Origin: Bacteroidota bacterium
GTDB lineage: Bacteria > Bacteroidota > Bacteroidia > Flavobacteriales_E > Vicingaceae
Direction of reading: 5' to 3'
Assembly (NCBI GenBank): GCA_016183805.1
Contig: JACPDX010000006.1
Location: 33,693-97,692 of the forward strand
DNA: 64,000 nt
Position numbers and translations under genes: made by a program
The notes under the pieces: model-generated
Seen by the model: the letters and a program-made list of their open reading frames with translations, nothing else
What the model was told of the DNA's origin: nothing
Database searches by the model: none
Part shown: piece after piece, positions 1-8,366 of the stretch
Layout: every line of letters starts with the position of its first letter
Position numbering within the stretch: the stretch's first letter is position 1

Positions 1-1
1 A

Positions 2-352
2 ATGTTTAAAAATATCAAAAAAAGAAATGGAATTTATGTGAGCACCATTCAAAACGGACAAGGAAATTCGGTAGAATTAGGCAAAACAATCATTATAAAA
101 TATAAGGCAAACTTTATCGATGGAATTGAGTTTGACAATACCTATTATCAGCATTATTTTGAATATACCTACGGAACACCAAACCAAGTAATTGAAGGTT
201 TAGATGTTGCATTATTAGGAATGAAAAATAAAGAAAAATCAAAAATTATCATACCTTCGCAGCTCGCTTTTGGAGATAAGGGTTCGTCCACCGGAATTGT
301 GCCTCCTTTTACTCCTTTGGTGTATGAATTAGAAATTATTGATATAAAATAA
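2..352 (+). CDS. FKBP-type peptidyl-prolyl isomerase, C-terminal part (5' end probably outside the window)
   Basis: The 116 residues form one FKBP fold: a GKTIIIKYKANFIDG strand, the EGLDVALLGMKNKEKSKIIIP block, QLAFGDKG and the closing PLVYELEIIDIK strand. FKBP domains catalyse cis-trans isomerisation of Xaa-Pro bonds and help fold exported proteins. The next three genes are all secreted or lipid-anchored FKBPs, so an extracytoplasmic role is likely. No signal peptide is visible, and the first ATG lies two bases from the window edge, so this is probably the tail of a longer lipoprotein whose start lies upstream; an internal Met is as likely as a true start. Some active-site aromatics look weakly conserved (FDNTYY where other FKBPs have FDSS), so catalytic activity is uncertain. 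Confidence 0.75.
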   Translation: MFKNIKKRNGIYVSTIQNGQGNSVELGKTIIIKYKANFIDGIEFDNTYYQHYFEYTYGTPNQVIEGLDVALLGMKNKEKSKIIIPSQLAFGDKGSSTGIVPPFTPLVYELEIIDIK

Positions 353-374
353 CAAAAAACAATTAAAAAGAACT

Positions 375-1100
375 ATGAAAAAAATCATTCTACCTGCAAT
401 AATTGCAGTTTCAATCATGTCGTGCGATAAAGGTGAATCATCTGCTGACCTTACTTTAACCAACGAAATCGATTCAGTAAGTTATGCTTTAGGGGCAAAT
501 ATGGCTAACAATATTGCTAAAGATTTTTCTGAAGCCAATAGCGACGCTTTTATCAAAGGATTTAAAGATGTGTTAGATTCTGCTGTACTTAACATTCCTA
601 TTGAAAATTTACAAGGTGTTTTACAACCATTCTTCCAAAGAAAACAACAGGAAGCCATGATTAAACAACAAGCAGAAGCTGAAAAAGCTGCTAATGAACA
701 ATTTGGTGATGTTAAAGTTCAGGGAGAGAAATTTTTAGAAGAAAACAAAACTAAACCGGGTGTTAAAGTTACCGCTTCCGGTTTACAATATATTGTAATG
801 AAAGAAGGTAAAGGAAAACAACCAACAGCTGAATCTAATGTTGAAGTACATTACCATGGTACAACTACTGATGGAACAGTATTTGATAGTTCGGTAGAAA
901 GAGGAAAATCCATTACATTTAATGCAAGTCAAGTTATACCGGGTTGGACTGAAGGTTTACAGTTAATGAAAGAAGGTGCTAAATATAAATTTTTCATCCC
1001 TCAGGAATTGGCTTATGGTGCAAATCCTCAACCAGGAAGCCCTATTAAACCATTTATGCCATTGGTTTTTGAAGTAGAATTAATTAAAATAGTTAAATAA
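375..1100 (+). CDS. FKBP-type peptidyl-prolyl isomerase, lipoprotein
   Basis: A 241-residue protein with a lipoprotein signal (MKKIILPAIIAVSIMSC; Cys17 is the lipid-anchor residue). Residues about 30-125 form the helical FKBP_N dimerisation domain (DSVSYALGANMANNIAKDF) seen in FkpA/Mip-type isomerases, and residues about 135-241 form the FKBP catalytic domain ([43 protein letters not shown]). It should act as a foldase or chaperone for envelope proteins. It starts 22 bp after the preceding gene and ends 8 bp before the next, so the FKBP genes look like one operon. The following gene is a close paralogue with the same domain order, implying tandem duplication. Confidence 0.9.
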   Translation: MKKIILPAIIAVSIMSCDKGESSADLTLTNEIDSVSYALGANMANNIAKDFSEANSDAFIKGFKDVLDSAVLNIPIENLQGVLQPFFQRKQQEAMIKQQAEAEKAANEQFGDVKVQGEKFLEENKTKPGVKVTASGLQYIVMKEGKGKQPTAESNVEVHYHGTTTDGTVFDSSVERGKSITFNASQVIPGWTEGLQLMKEGAKYKFFIPQELAYGANPQPGSPIKPFMPLVFEVELIKIVK

Positions 1101-1108
1101 AAAAATAA

Positions 1109-1861
1109 ATGATGCGTATTTCAATGATTAAATCTTCGCTTTTAACTTTTGTGTTAATAGCTTCTGTTACTACAGTTTCTGCTCAAAAAAGCAAAAAGGA
1201 TAAAAATGCTGCTCCGGCAGCAGTAGCTCCAAAAAACTTTGTTTTAACCAACGAAGTAGATAGTGTAAGTTATGGTATTGGTGTAAACATGGCTCAAAGC
1301 ATTAAAAAAGAATTCCCTGAAGCTAATGTAGATGCCATTGTTGCAGGTATAAAAGAAGGCTTAAAAGGTGAAAACAGCATTTCGGCAGAAATGCTTCAAC
1401 AAGCTGTAGCTGTTTATTTTAAACGAAAATCAGATGCAGCAAGCAACGAACGTTTGGCTGAAACCCAAAAAGTATTAAAAGAAGGGGTAGCATTTTTAGA
1501 AGCTAACAAAGCCAAAGAAGGTGTAAAAGTTACTGAAAGTGGTTTGCAATATTTGGTAATGCAAGAAGGTACAGGAAAACAACCAACTGCAACTTCAAGT
1601 GTTACGGTACATTATCACGGAACAACTCCTGACGGAACTGTTTTTGATAGCTCTGTAAACAGAGGCGAACCTGCTACTTTTGGTTTAAACCAAGTAATTA
1701 AAGGTTGGACAGAAGGTTTACAATTGATGAAAGAAGGTGCAAAATATAAATTCTTTTTACCTAATCAATTGGCTTATGGCTCTAATCCTCCTCCGGGTGG
1801 TGTTATTAAATCGTTAATGCCATTGGTGTTTGAGGTAGAACTGATAAAAGTAAATGACTAA
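1109..1861 (+). CDS. FKBP-type peptidyl-prolyl isomerase, secreted
   Basis: A 250-residue paralogue of the preceding gene: FKBP_N helices at about residues 45-125 ([20 protein letters not shown]) and an FKBP domain at about 140-250 ([35 protein letters not shown]). The N-terminus is an ordinary type I signal peptide ending in VSAQ rather than a lipobox, so this copy is probably soluble in the periplasm while its neighbour is membrane anchored. ATG codons lie at 1109, 1112 and 1124; the last (MIKSSLLTF) gives the most typical signal peptide, so the exact start is unsure. The stop codon overlaps the next start by 8 bp, which suggests coupled translation. Confidence 0.88.
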   Translation: MMRISMIKSSLLTFVLIASVTTVSAQKSKKDKNAAPAAVAPKNFVLTNEVDSVSYGIGVNMAQSIKKEFPEANVDAIVAGIKEGLKGENSISAEMLQQAVAVYFKRKSDAASNERLAETQKVLKEGVAFLEANKAKEGVKVTESGLQYLVMQEGTGKQPTATSSVTVHYHGTTPDGTVFDSSVNRGEPATFGLNQVIKGWTEGLQLMKEGAKYKFFLPNQLAYGSNPPPGGVIKSLMPLVFEVELIKVND

Positions 1862-2669
1862 AAAACATACCTATAAATTTTGGACAGGAATACTGTTAGC
1901 CATCGTGCTAATGTATTCCTGTTCTGCATTAAACAAAAAACGAACAATAGTGGGAAAAGAATTTAAAACCGAATCAGGATTAATTTATACAATTACCCAA
2001 GAAGGAACCGGAAGACGTGCTCAGGCAGGCGACAAAGTAGAAGTACATTATACTGGTAAACTAAAAAACGATTCTATTTTTGATAGCTCTGTATTTAGAG
2101 GACAACCTTTTAGCTTTAAATTAGGTGAAGGACAAGTGATTAAAGGTTGGGATGAAGGCATTGCTTTATTAAATGTTGGCGACAAAGCTACTTTTACCAT
2201 TCCACCTCAATTGGCTTATGGCTCGCAAGGTGCAGGCGGTGTAATTGGACCAAACGAAACCTTAATTTTTGAAGTTGAGTTGCTTAATATTATTGAAGCA
2301 CCTAAACCTTTTGATGTAACCGGAAAAGATACTGTTACTACTGCTACCGGTTTAAAAGTTATTAAACTAAACAAAACAGAAGGCAAACAAGCCGAAGCCA
2401 ATAAAATGGTTCAAGTACATTACTCGGGTTATTTACAAGATGGCAAAATGTTCGATTCTTCTGTAGAACGTGGACAACCACTTGATTTCCCATTGGGGCA
2501 AGGAAAAGTAATAAAAGGTTGGGACGAAGGCATTGCTTTACTAAAAGTAGGCGAAAAAGCCCGTTTAATTATACCACAAGAGCTGGGCTATGGCGAACGT
2601 GGTTATCCACCCATTATACCTGCAAAAGCTACATTAATTTTTGATGTAGAATTGATAGATGTTAAATAA
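1854..2669 (+). CDS. Tandem-domain FKBP-type peptidyl-prolyl isomerase, lipoprotein
   Basis: A 271-residue lipoprotein (hydrophobic stretch ending MYSC, Cys23) carrying two complete FKBP domains, about residues 40-147 and 163-271. Both hold [48 protein letters not shown] and the final [16 protein letters not shown] strands. Both aromatic pockets look intact, so both domains may be active. Double FKBPs usually combine catalysis with substrate binding, but which domain does which cannot be told from sequence. It is the last gene of the FKBP operon, overlaps the previous stop, and is followed at once by a strong intrinsic terminator. Confidence 0.9.
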   Translation: MTKKHTYKFWTGILLAIVLMYSCSALNKKRTIVGKEFKTESGLIYTITQEGTGRRAQAGDKVEVHYTGKLKNDSIFDSSVFRGQPFSFKLGEGQVIKGWDEGIALLNVGDKATFTIPPQLAYGSQGAGGVIGPNETLIFEVELLNIIEAPKPFDVTGKDTVTTATGLKVIKLNKTEGKQAEANKMVQVHYSGYLQDGKMFDSSVERGQPLDFPLGQGKVIKGWDEGIALLKVGEKARLIIPQELGYGERGYPPIIPAKATLIFDVELIDVK

Positions 2670-2670
2670 A

Positions 2671-2697
2671 AAAATCCCTCGAAAGAGGGATTTTTTT
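2671..2697 (+). terminator. Rho-independent terminator of the FKBP operon
   Basis: A perfect 10-bp stem (AAAATCCCTC / GAGGGATTTT) with a GAAA tetraloop, followed by a T run, begins 2 bp after the stop codon at 2669. The A-tract on the other side would let it work in both directions. Confidence 0.9.
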
Positions 2698-2710
2698 GTT
2701 CATAGAAATT

Positions 2711-2842
2711 ATTAACGGTTTCGGGCTTTGCGTTGGTTGGCTTTTGAAACCGAAAACTGTCTGCCAGCACCAACGTTTATTAATTGCTCAAATTTTTTTA
2801 TTCGCACTGTCCGCCCACTAACGCAAAACCCGTGTTAGTGGC
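2711..2842 (-). repeat. attC-like recombination site (site 0) behind the GrpB gene
   Basis: Read on the minus strand this about 132-bp imperfect palindrome begins with GCCACTAAC, then AC, the arm GGGTTTTGCGTTAGTGGGC, a central part, the partner arm GCCAACCAACGCAAAGCCC, the spacer GAAACC and GTTAAT. The arms pair over 19 positions with a few mismatches, and the spacers are unequal (2 versus 6 nt), as in integron attC sites. It is closely similar along its whole length to the site at 45389-45520. The TAA stop of the GrpB gene lies inside the CACTAAC end, as is common in gene cassettes. It is called attC-like because no covariance-model score is available. Confidence 0.7.
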
Positions 2843-3462
2843 TGTTGTTTTTACAGGATTGTTTATGAAACCAAGTTAAAGCAAGTTTTTCGGTCTCTTT
2901 TATAAAGCTATCCTTTGCAGCAGAATATTCAAATTGGTGTTTGAATTCCTGTTCTGATAAGTTCTTTTTTAATTTGTAATATTTGTCTTTAATTTCAGGA
3001 TATGTATTTAAAAAGTCACGAAATGCTATATGTCTGGTCCAATCATATGTGTCTTTAACTATAATATGGATGTTTGCTAATGATTTAAAATCTTTCCCAC
3101 CAATATATTCCTCTCCAATACCAATTATTTTAGGTGGGACTAAGTTCTTTAATGGTGTTAATTTTACGAAAAGTCGTCTGGACGGCCAAGACGGTTCATA
3201 AAGTTTAAAATATGTGTAGCCACAATTTATCATTGGGTTTATAACTTCGTCTAAATGGCTTTTATCTTTCAGTCCAACAAGAATGTCAATTGTAGGTTTT
3301 GCACCAAGCCCCACAACTGACGTGCTTCCAATATGTTCAATTGTTGGGGAAAAATTAAGAAGTGCATTATTAATTGCCAGTTGTTCTTCGGAAAATTTAT
3401 TGGGCCAATCATTATTATATTCTTCAACTGTGATTTTCATGGGTTCTTACAATTGCCACTAA
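2717..3462 (-). mobile_element. Putative integron-type gene cassette carrying a GrpB-family gene
   Basis: On the minus strand the unit runs from a GTTAGTGGC at 3463-3455, 15-23 bp before the ATG, to the attC-like site at 2842-2711. The first bases of the unit (GTTAGTGGC) are exactly complementary to the first bases of the site (GCCACTAAC), as expected when a circular cassette opens within one attC. The unit holds a single gene in the orientation usual for cassettes. It lies just beyond the terminator of the lptD-like gene. No integrase gene is in the window, so mobility today cannot be judged. Confidence 0.6.
2835..3440 (-). CDS. GrpB family protein (nucleotidyltransferase-like fold)
   Basis: A 201-residue protein of the GrpB/UPF0157 family, recognised by IEHIGSTSVVGLGAKPTIDI followed by a hydrophobic strand (LVGLK), and by HIIVKDTYDW and RDFLNTYPEIKDKYYKLKK. 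The family adopts a nucleotidyltransferase-like fold (the GSTSV...PTIDI block is its GS...D signature), and members occur alone or fused to dephospho-CoA kinase; the substrate of the stand-alone form is not established. The gene fills most of a putative gene cassette: its stop lies inside the attC-like palindrome, and 15 bp upstream of its ATG is the cassette boundary. GrpB-like genes are common cargo of mobile cassettes. No promoter of its own is evident. Confidence 0.82.
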   Translation of the reverse strand: MKITVEEYNNDWPNKFSEEQLAINNALLNFSPTIEHIGSTSVVGLGAKPTIDILVGLKDKSHLDEVINPMINCGYTYFKLYEPSWPSRRLFVKLTPLKNLVPPKIIGIGEEYIGGKDFKSLANIHIIVKDTYDWTRHIAFRDFLNTYPEIKDKYYKLKKNLSEQEFKHQFEYSAAKDSFIKETEKLALTWFHKQSCKNNSH

Positions 3463-3487
3463 CTTGTTTATACCCTCAACTAAAGTA

Positions 3488-3532
3488 CAAAAAAAATGAG
3501 TATATCTATATCAATTTGGGTAGATATACTCA
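3488..3532 (-). terminator. Terminator of the lptD-like gene
   Basis: A perfect 12-bp inverted repeat (TGAGTATATCTA at 3497-3508 and TAGATATACTCA at 3521-3532) is followed on the minus strand by eight T residues. It lies 43 bp past the stop at 3575. The same GTATATCTACCC motif inside a hairpin occurs at the equivalent place before the second cassette (see 44790-44838). Confidence 0.75.
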
Positions 3533-3574
3533 GCTTGAATTGAGGTTTATTCATTTTCAAATGTAACTAATTTT

Positions 3575-6016
3575 TTAGAAGATACTTGGTATATTTCTAC
3601 GTATCAGTTTTAAATCTTGCAACATGGCAGATTTTACTTTTATGGTAAAGGTATAGCTTTGCCGTGGTCCGAGTGGTATCCATTGGATGTCCATTTCCCA
3701 ACAATGTAAATCACGGTAAATATTTAAACTGGTGTACGATAAATCGTGTTGTTGAAAATCGTAACCTGAAGCAAAACCAATTTTCCATTTTTGAGTTAAA
3801 CTAACATCGCCTGTTACACCTATGGTTTGCACCACACTTTTAGAGCTTTCAAAAACCGGTTTACTGTAATACACATTGTAAGCAAAGTTTAGTGTCCATG
3901 GCACATCAAAATCAATGTAATCGTCGAGGTGCGAGTTTACATAAGCCAACTCTTGTTCGGTAGCAAATTTGCTGGTTTTTTGTACTTTTTTGGCCACTTT
4001 GCTTTTTAGCATAAAACCTAAATTTACCGAGGCACTGGTTAACCGCCCTAAACCACCGGTTTCGCTGTAATGCGATTTGTTTATTCTAGTTCCACCAGTA
4101 TCCAATGCATAAGGATCAAGAGTTCCATTAAAATTTAAATTAAACTTGTTAAACAGGTAGGTACGGGCACCAATGCTAATATTGCTCCAGTTAAACGAAT
4201 CGGCTAAAAGGTTGTAACTTGTGGCAAGGCTTAAATTTTCCAGTAAAGTAACTTTTTTAAGGGTATTGTCGGTATCGTTTTTTGTTTTGTATTTCATGTC
4301 GAAACTTTGCAACAAATTAAAGTTTAACAAACCTGCTTTTGCCGTGTGGGTAGTTCCATAAACACCTTCCTGAAAAATAGAATATTTAGTTGAAATATTG
4401 TTGGTATCGGTATAGGTTCTTATTCCACTGTTATTTTCAGGAGTATAGCTCAATCCAACACCCGGTGTAATTACATGCCGTATGGCTTTAATACCATTGC
4501 CTCTAAAGTTGTACATGCCATAAAGTTTGGTGGTTAAATTGGCAGAAGTACTGTACGTGTTTCCTCTTTCAAATTTATTGATGGTATCCGTTCTAACATT
4601 TCCTGTAGCCGATGTATCCCATGTTTTGTTGATTGTTTTTAAATACCACAATTCCGTATAATTTACAGCAGGGTTTAACGTAAAGTATTTCAGTACTTTA
4701 AAAGAGGTACTGACAGGGATGGTATGTTGAATACCGTTTTTTAATTTTCTAGTCACCAATTCAGGTGTATTTCTTGCCAACGGGTAAATACGAGCCACAT
4801 TAAAAGCTATTTCAGGCAATCGCACGGTTACTTGTTTCGATAAAGTATTTTGGTTGTGTGATGCATTGATGTTTAACGTAAAGGGTTTATTGTCCCAACG
4901 TCTGGTGTAAGAAATATTAGAGCTAAAATTGGTTGATAAATAATCGGTTGCATTCGTATTAAAGTTGTTGGTAAAGTTGGTACTGGTACCCAAGTTTACA
5001 TTCGCCGAAAAAATGCTCGTTGGTCGTGCTTTAGGGTCTTGATTGTGTCTCCACCTAAAAAAGAAGTCTCTTTTTTCGCTGTAATCAGGAAATTCTTCTT
5101 CACTATTTTTAAATACCGAATAATTGGTTTCCACTCTTCCGTTAAACTTGTACCTGTTGTTATAATTGGAGTTAAACTTAGTTCCCCAACTTCCTTTAGA
5201 ATAAAAATCGGCAGTAAATTCAGCATCTAAATGGTCGTTCACAAACAAGTAGTAACCACCATTTAACATAAAAAAACCAAGTTGTTCACTTTCGCCGGGT
5301 AACGGAATAATGATTCCCGACTTTTGTTTTGGTGTATTTGGGAAAAAACCAAAAGGAATAGCAAAAGGATTAGGAGCACTTTCAATAAATAAATCGGCAG
5401 GACCGGTAATTATTTTATCGTTAGGTATAATTTTTAACTTATTCGCTCCAAAATGATAATGAGGTTCTGCTAAATTGCAAGTGGTGTATTTTCCGTTTCT
5501 AATGTAAAGAATGTTATCGGGGTTTTTATAAATTTTTTGACCATGAATGTATCCTTCTCCTTCCTGAGTTTTTACATCAGAAATCAACCCTTTTTTAGAG
5601 TTAAAGTTGTACTTTATCTGGTTAGCATAAAATTCTTTTGTGCCTTGTTTAAAATAAGGCTCTCCAAAATATTTTTGTGTAGAATCTTGTTTTCCTCTTG
5701 CGGTAACAATATTCGAATCTAAATCCGATTCAATTTCTTCGGCTTTTAGCTCTAAATCTTCGTAATGCACTTCCGATTCGCCAAATAAAAATATTTGTTG
5801 CGATTTCATGTCAAAGCGTATTGAATCTTTTGCTTTGTATTCAACTTTCGATTTCATGGCATCTTTAGAAATAAAAGAATCGATAGACAAAACAATGACA
5901 CTATCGGTTTGAAGGGTATCTTGTTGGGCAACTAACAAATTTGGGGTTATACCAAATAGTAATACAAGAAGTGTATTAAAGGTGCAAAAAAGCTTGGTAT
6001 AGTTGTTGTCTTTCAT
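3575..6016 (-). CDS. lptD: LPS assembly outer membrane protein, LptD/OstA family
   Basis: An 813-residue exported protein. A signal peptide ends near residue 31 (NLLVAQQD). Residues about 45-150 resemble the periplasmic OstA/LptA-like beta-jellyroll (DMKSQQIFLFGESEVHYEDLELKAEEIE), and the rest is a long series of amphipathic strands with many aromatic and Asn residues, as expected of the large LptD barrel. LptD receives lipopolysaccharide from the periplasmic bridge and inserts it in the outer leaflet. The signature after the jellyroll (FFPNTPKQKSGIIIPLPGES) fits the Bacteroidota form. Divergent from the amidase gene with 130 bp between the ATGs; the shared region shows no strong promoter. 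Ends at a clear terminator. lpxD in this window shows that the organism makes lipid A. Confidence 0.85.
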   Translation of the reverse strand: MKDNNYTKLFCTFNTLLVLLFGITPNLLVAQQDTLQTDSVIVLSIDSFISKDAMKSKVEYKAKDSIRFDMKSQQIFLFGESEVHYEDLELKAEEIESDLDSNIVTARGKQDSTQKYFGEPYFKQGTKEFYANQIKYNFNSKKGLISDVKTQEGEGYIHGQKIYKNPDNILYIRNGKYTTCNLAEPHYHFGANKLKIIPNDKIITGPADLFIESAPNPFAIPFGFFPNTPKQKSGIIIPLPGESEQLGFFMLNGGYYLFVNDHLDAEFTADFYSKGSWGTKFNSNYNNRYKFNGRVETNYSVFKNSEEEFPDYSEKRDFFFRWRHNQDPKARPTSIFSANVNLGTSTNFTNNFNTNATDYLSTNFSSNISYTRRWDNKPFTLNINASHNQNTLSKQVTVRLPEIAFNVARIYPLARNTPELVTRKLKNGIQHTIPVSTSFKVLKYFTLNPAVNYTELWYLKTINKTWDTSATGNVRTDTINKFERGNTYSTSANLTTKLYGMYNFRGNGIKAIRHVITPGVGLSYTPENNSGIRTYTDTNNISTKYSIFQEGVYGTTHTAKAGLLNFNLLQSFDMKYKTKNDTDNTLKKVTLLENLSLATSYNLLADSFNWSNISIGARTYLFNKFNLNFNGTLDPYALDTGGTRINKSHYSETGGLGRLTSASVNLGFMLKSKVAKKVQKTSKFATEQELAYVNSHLDDYIDFDVPWTLNFAYNVYYSKPVFESSKSVVQTIGVTGDVSLTQKWKIGFASGYDFQQHDLSYTSLNIYRDLHCWEMDIQWIPLGPRQSYTFTIKVKSAMLQDLKLIRRNIPSIF

Positions 6017-6146
6017 TTAAACTAAATTCTTCACAAATTAAGTGCTTATAAACTTAAAAGCTTAGAATTATTAACATTGGTGTTGTGATAAAATACTCCA
6101 TCCTTTTATAGGTCTCAAAATTAAAAAAATAAATTTGACATCAGTT

Positions 6147-7367
6147 ATGTTTAAAACCAATAGCAATAATAATAACAAGTCTGCCATAAAACGCACGATT
6201 GGCTTGTTTCTTGTTTTCTCCGCCTCATTTTTTTTTAAGGGATATGCCAATGGCTCAAAAGATTTTTTTGGTATAAAAACGGTAGTTATTGATGCCGGGC
6301 ATGGTGGAAAAGATGGTGGTTGTGTGGGCTCTATTGCCAATGAAAAAAATATTGCTCTTTCCATTTCTTTAAAATTAGGAAAGTACATCGAAGAGAACTT
6401 TAAAGATGTTAAAGTTGTTTACACCAGAAGTACAGATGTTTTTATAGAATTGGCAGAACGGGCTAGAATTGCAAACAAGGCGAATGCCGATTTATTTATT
6501 TGTATTCATGTAAATTCAGGAACAGTAACAAATGCAATTGGAACTGAAACTTATGTAATGGGTTTGCATAAAACAGAATCAAACCTTAAAGTAGCACAAC
6601 GTGAAAATGCTTCCATTTTATATGAAGATGATTATAAATCGAAATACGAAAATTTTGACCCAAATTCTCCTGAATCATACATCGTATTAACATTAACTCA
6701 AAGTGCACATTTAGAGCAAAGTTTAATTTTTGCCGCCAAAGTTCAAAAAGAATTTACTGAAAAAGTTGGACGATACAATAGAGGAGTTAAACAGGCAGGG
6801 TTTTTAGTGTTACACCAAACTGCCATGCCAAGTGTTTTAATAGAAACAGGATTTATAACCAACAAAGAAGAAGAAAAATTTTTAGCTTCTGATATTGGGC
6901 AAGATTATATGGCTTCAGCTATTTTTAGAGCATTTAAAGAATATAAATACGAAATTGAAAGCAAAGGAATAAAAGAAGAACCCAAGAAGCTAGAAGCAGG
7001 AAGTCAGAAGACTGAAGTAGTTGAAGTGCCCAAAGTTGTTGACGATAAAAATAATAGAAAAGACAAAAAGAAGCTGGAAGACGGAAGTACGAAGTTAGAA
7101 GAAGGTGTCGTGTTTAAAATTCAAATTGCAACATCATCTGTAAAAACAGAATTGAAACCTGAAAATTTTAGTGGTTTAGAAGGTGTGGATTTATATGAAG
7201 CCGGAGGCTTATATCGATATACTTATGGCAAAGAAAAAAATATGGGCGATGCCAATAGCCTTCAATTGCAATTAAAAGACAAAGGGTTTAAAGATGCTTT
7301 TATTGTTGCATTTAAAGATGGAATTCGAATTCCAATCAGTGAAGCCATAAAACTTCAAGAAAAATAA
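6147..7367 (+). CDS. N-acetylmuramoyl-L-alanine amidase (Amidase_3) with C-terminal SPOR-like region
   Basis: Cuts the amide bond between MurNAc and the stem peptide of peptidoglycan. Residues about 35-255 form the zinc-dependent Amidase_3 domain: VVIDAGHGGKDGG (first zinc His), TRSTDVFIELAERARIANKA, FICIHVNSG (second His) and SVLIETGFITNKEEE (catalytic Glu). A linker of about 45 residues, rich in Lys and Glu, is encoded by degenerate repeats (6981-7104). The last about 80 residues (VVFKIQIATSS...DAFIVAFKDG) look like a SPOR peptidoglycan-binding domain. The ATG at 6147 (MFKTNSNNNN plus hydrophobic signal) is preferred to a TTG four codons upstream. About 407 residues is usual for the Bacteroidota form, which serves in cell separation. 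Confidence 0.88.
   Translation: MFKTNSNNNNKSAIKRTIGLFLVFSASFFFKGYANGSKDFFGIKTVVIDAGHGGKDGGCVGSIANEKNIALSISLKLGKYIEENFKDVKVVYTRSTDVFIELAERARIANKANADLFICIHVNSGTVTNAIGTETYVMGLHKTESNLKVAQRENASILYEDDYKSKYENFDPNSPESYIVLTLTQSAHLEQSLIFAAKVQKEFTEKVGRYNRGVKQAGFLVLHQTAMPSVLIETGFITNKEEEKFLASDIGQDYMASAIFRAFKEYKYEIESKGIKEEPKKLEAGSQKTEVVEVPKVVDDKNNRKDKKKLEDGSTKLEEGVVFKIQIATSSVKTELKPENFSGLEGVDLYEAGGLYRYTYGKEKNMGDANSLQLQLKDKGFKDAFIVAFKDGIRIPISEAIKLQEK
6981..7104 (+). repeat. Degenerate GAAG-type repeats inside the amidase linker
   Basis: Two clusters (about 6981-7016 and 7069-7104) of roughly 10-bp units of the form GAAGCTRGAAG, GGAAGT and MAGAAG encode the Lys/Glu-rich linker. Similar clusters occur at 21195-21244 in the helicase gene and at 22389-22426 between genes. 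Confidence 0.6.
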
Positions 7368-7438
7368 CTTCGATTCACTATTCATTTTTTTGTTATGTAA
7401 ATTGCTTTAACGATATTTGTGAACAATTGAATGTATTC

Positions 7439-8353
7439 ATGAAAATTTCAAAAGAAGTAAGGGTTGGTTTTTTTTCATTATTAGCAATAGCATTGCTTGT
7501 TTGGGGATATAATTATTTAAAAGGAACCAACATATTATACAAACACAAAACGATTTATACGGTATATCCTTCGGTTGCCGGATTGGCAAAATCTTCTCCT
7601 GTTTTAATTAATGGGTTTCAAGTTGGAGTGGTTCAATCCATTTATTTTCACCCTAACAATTCAGGTCAAATTGTGGTGGAAATGGTTTTTTCTGAAACCG
7701 ATTTTTTAATACCAAACAATTCTATTGCAAGTTTGGTGAGCATGGATTTTTTAGGTTCTAAAGCCATTGCCATAAAGTTAGGCTCAAGTAAAAAGGATAT
7801 TGCTTCAAAAGATACGTTAATTGCCGATTTAGAAAAGTCGATGCTTGATGATGTTTCTGAGCAAGTATTACCGTTAAAGGATAAAGCTGAAAAATTAATG
7901 GTATCACTAGATAAAACGGTGTCTCAGTTGGATGTGGTGCTAAAAGATGTAGAGGAGGTGTTAAACGACAGAAATAAACAACGTTTTTCTGAAGCTTTAC
8001 AAAATTTGAGTATTACCATTAATTCGTACAAAGAGGTTGCTGAAACCATGAATCAATCCATGAAAAATTTGCAACCTACGTTAAAAAACTTTAGAACATT
8101 CAGCGATTCTCTAGCTGCACTTCAAATGAATACCACCTTAACTAAAGCTCAAGCTACTTTTGATGATTTGTCGTTTATAATGGCTAAAATTAAAAATGGA
8201 GAAGGTTCTATGGGACAATTAATAAATAACGATAGTTTATACCTTAATTTACAAGCTGCCACCAAAGATATGGACAAATTGTTAATTGATATGAAAGAGA
8301 ATCCAAAACGATATGTTCATTTTTCTGTTTTTGGTAGAAAAGATAAAGATTAA
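7439..8353 (+). CDS. MlaD/MCE-domain lipid transport protein
   Basis: Periplasm-facing, single-span protein of the MlaD family, the substrate-binding partner of Mla-type ABC lipid transporters. One N-terminal membrane helix (VGFFSLLAIALLVWGYNYL) is followed by an MCE domain at about residues 35-115 (YTVYPSVAGLAKSSPVLING, FQVGVVQSI, SLVSMDFLGSKAIAIKLG). The C-terminal half is helical and coiled-coil-like (LEKSMLDDVSEQVLPLKDKAEKLM and onward), as in Bacteroidota homologues. ATG 7439 is taken as start because MKISKEVRVG is the usual family N-terminus; a TTG lies four codons upstream. No MlaE or MlaF gene is next to it. It follows the amidase by 71 bp, and the Fe-S genes follow within 14 bp, so co-transcription is possible. 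Confidence 0.88.
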   Translation: MKISKEVRVGFFSLLAIALLVWGYNYLKGTNILYKHKTIYTVYPSVAGLAKSSPVLINGFQVGVVQSIYFHPNNSGQIVVEMVFSETDFLIPNNSIASLVSMDFLGSKAIAIKLGSSKKDIASKDTLIADLEKSMLDDVSEQVLPLKDKAEKLMVSLDKTVSQLDVVLKDVEEVLNDRNKQRFSEALQNLSITINSYKEVAETMNQSMKNLQPTLKNFRTFSDSLAALQMNTTLTKAQATFDDLSFIMAKIKNGEGSMGQLINNDSLYLNLQAATKDMDKLLIDMKENPKRYVHFSVFGRKDKD

Positions 8354-8366
8354 GTAACACTTTAAC

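Noticed and set aside
2216-2401. Minus-strand frame within the tandem FKBP gene
   Set aside because: Shadow of a conserved coding region.
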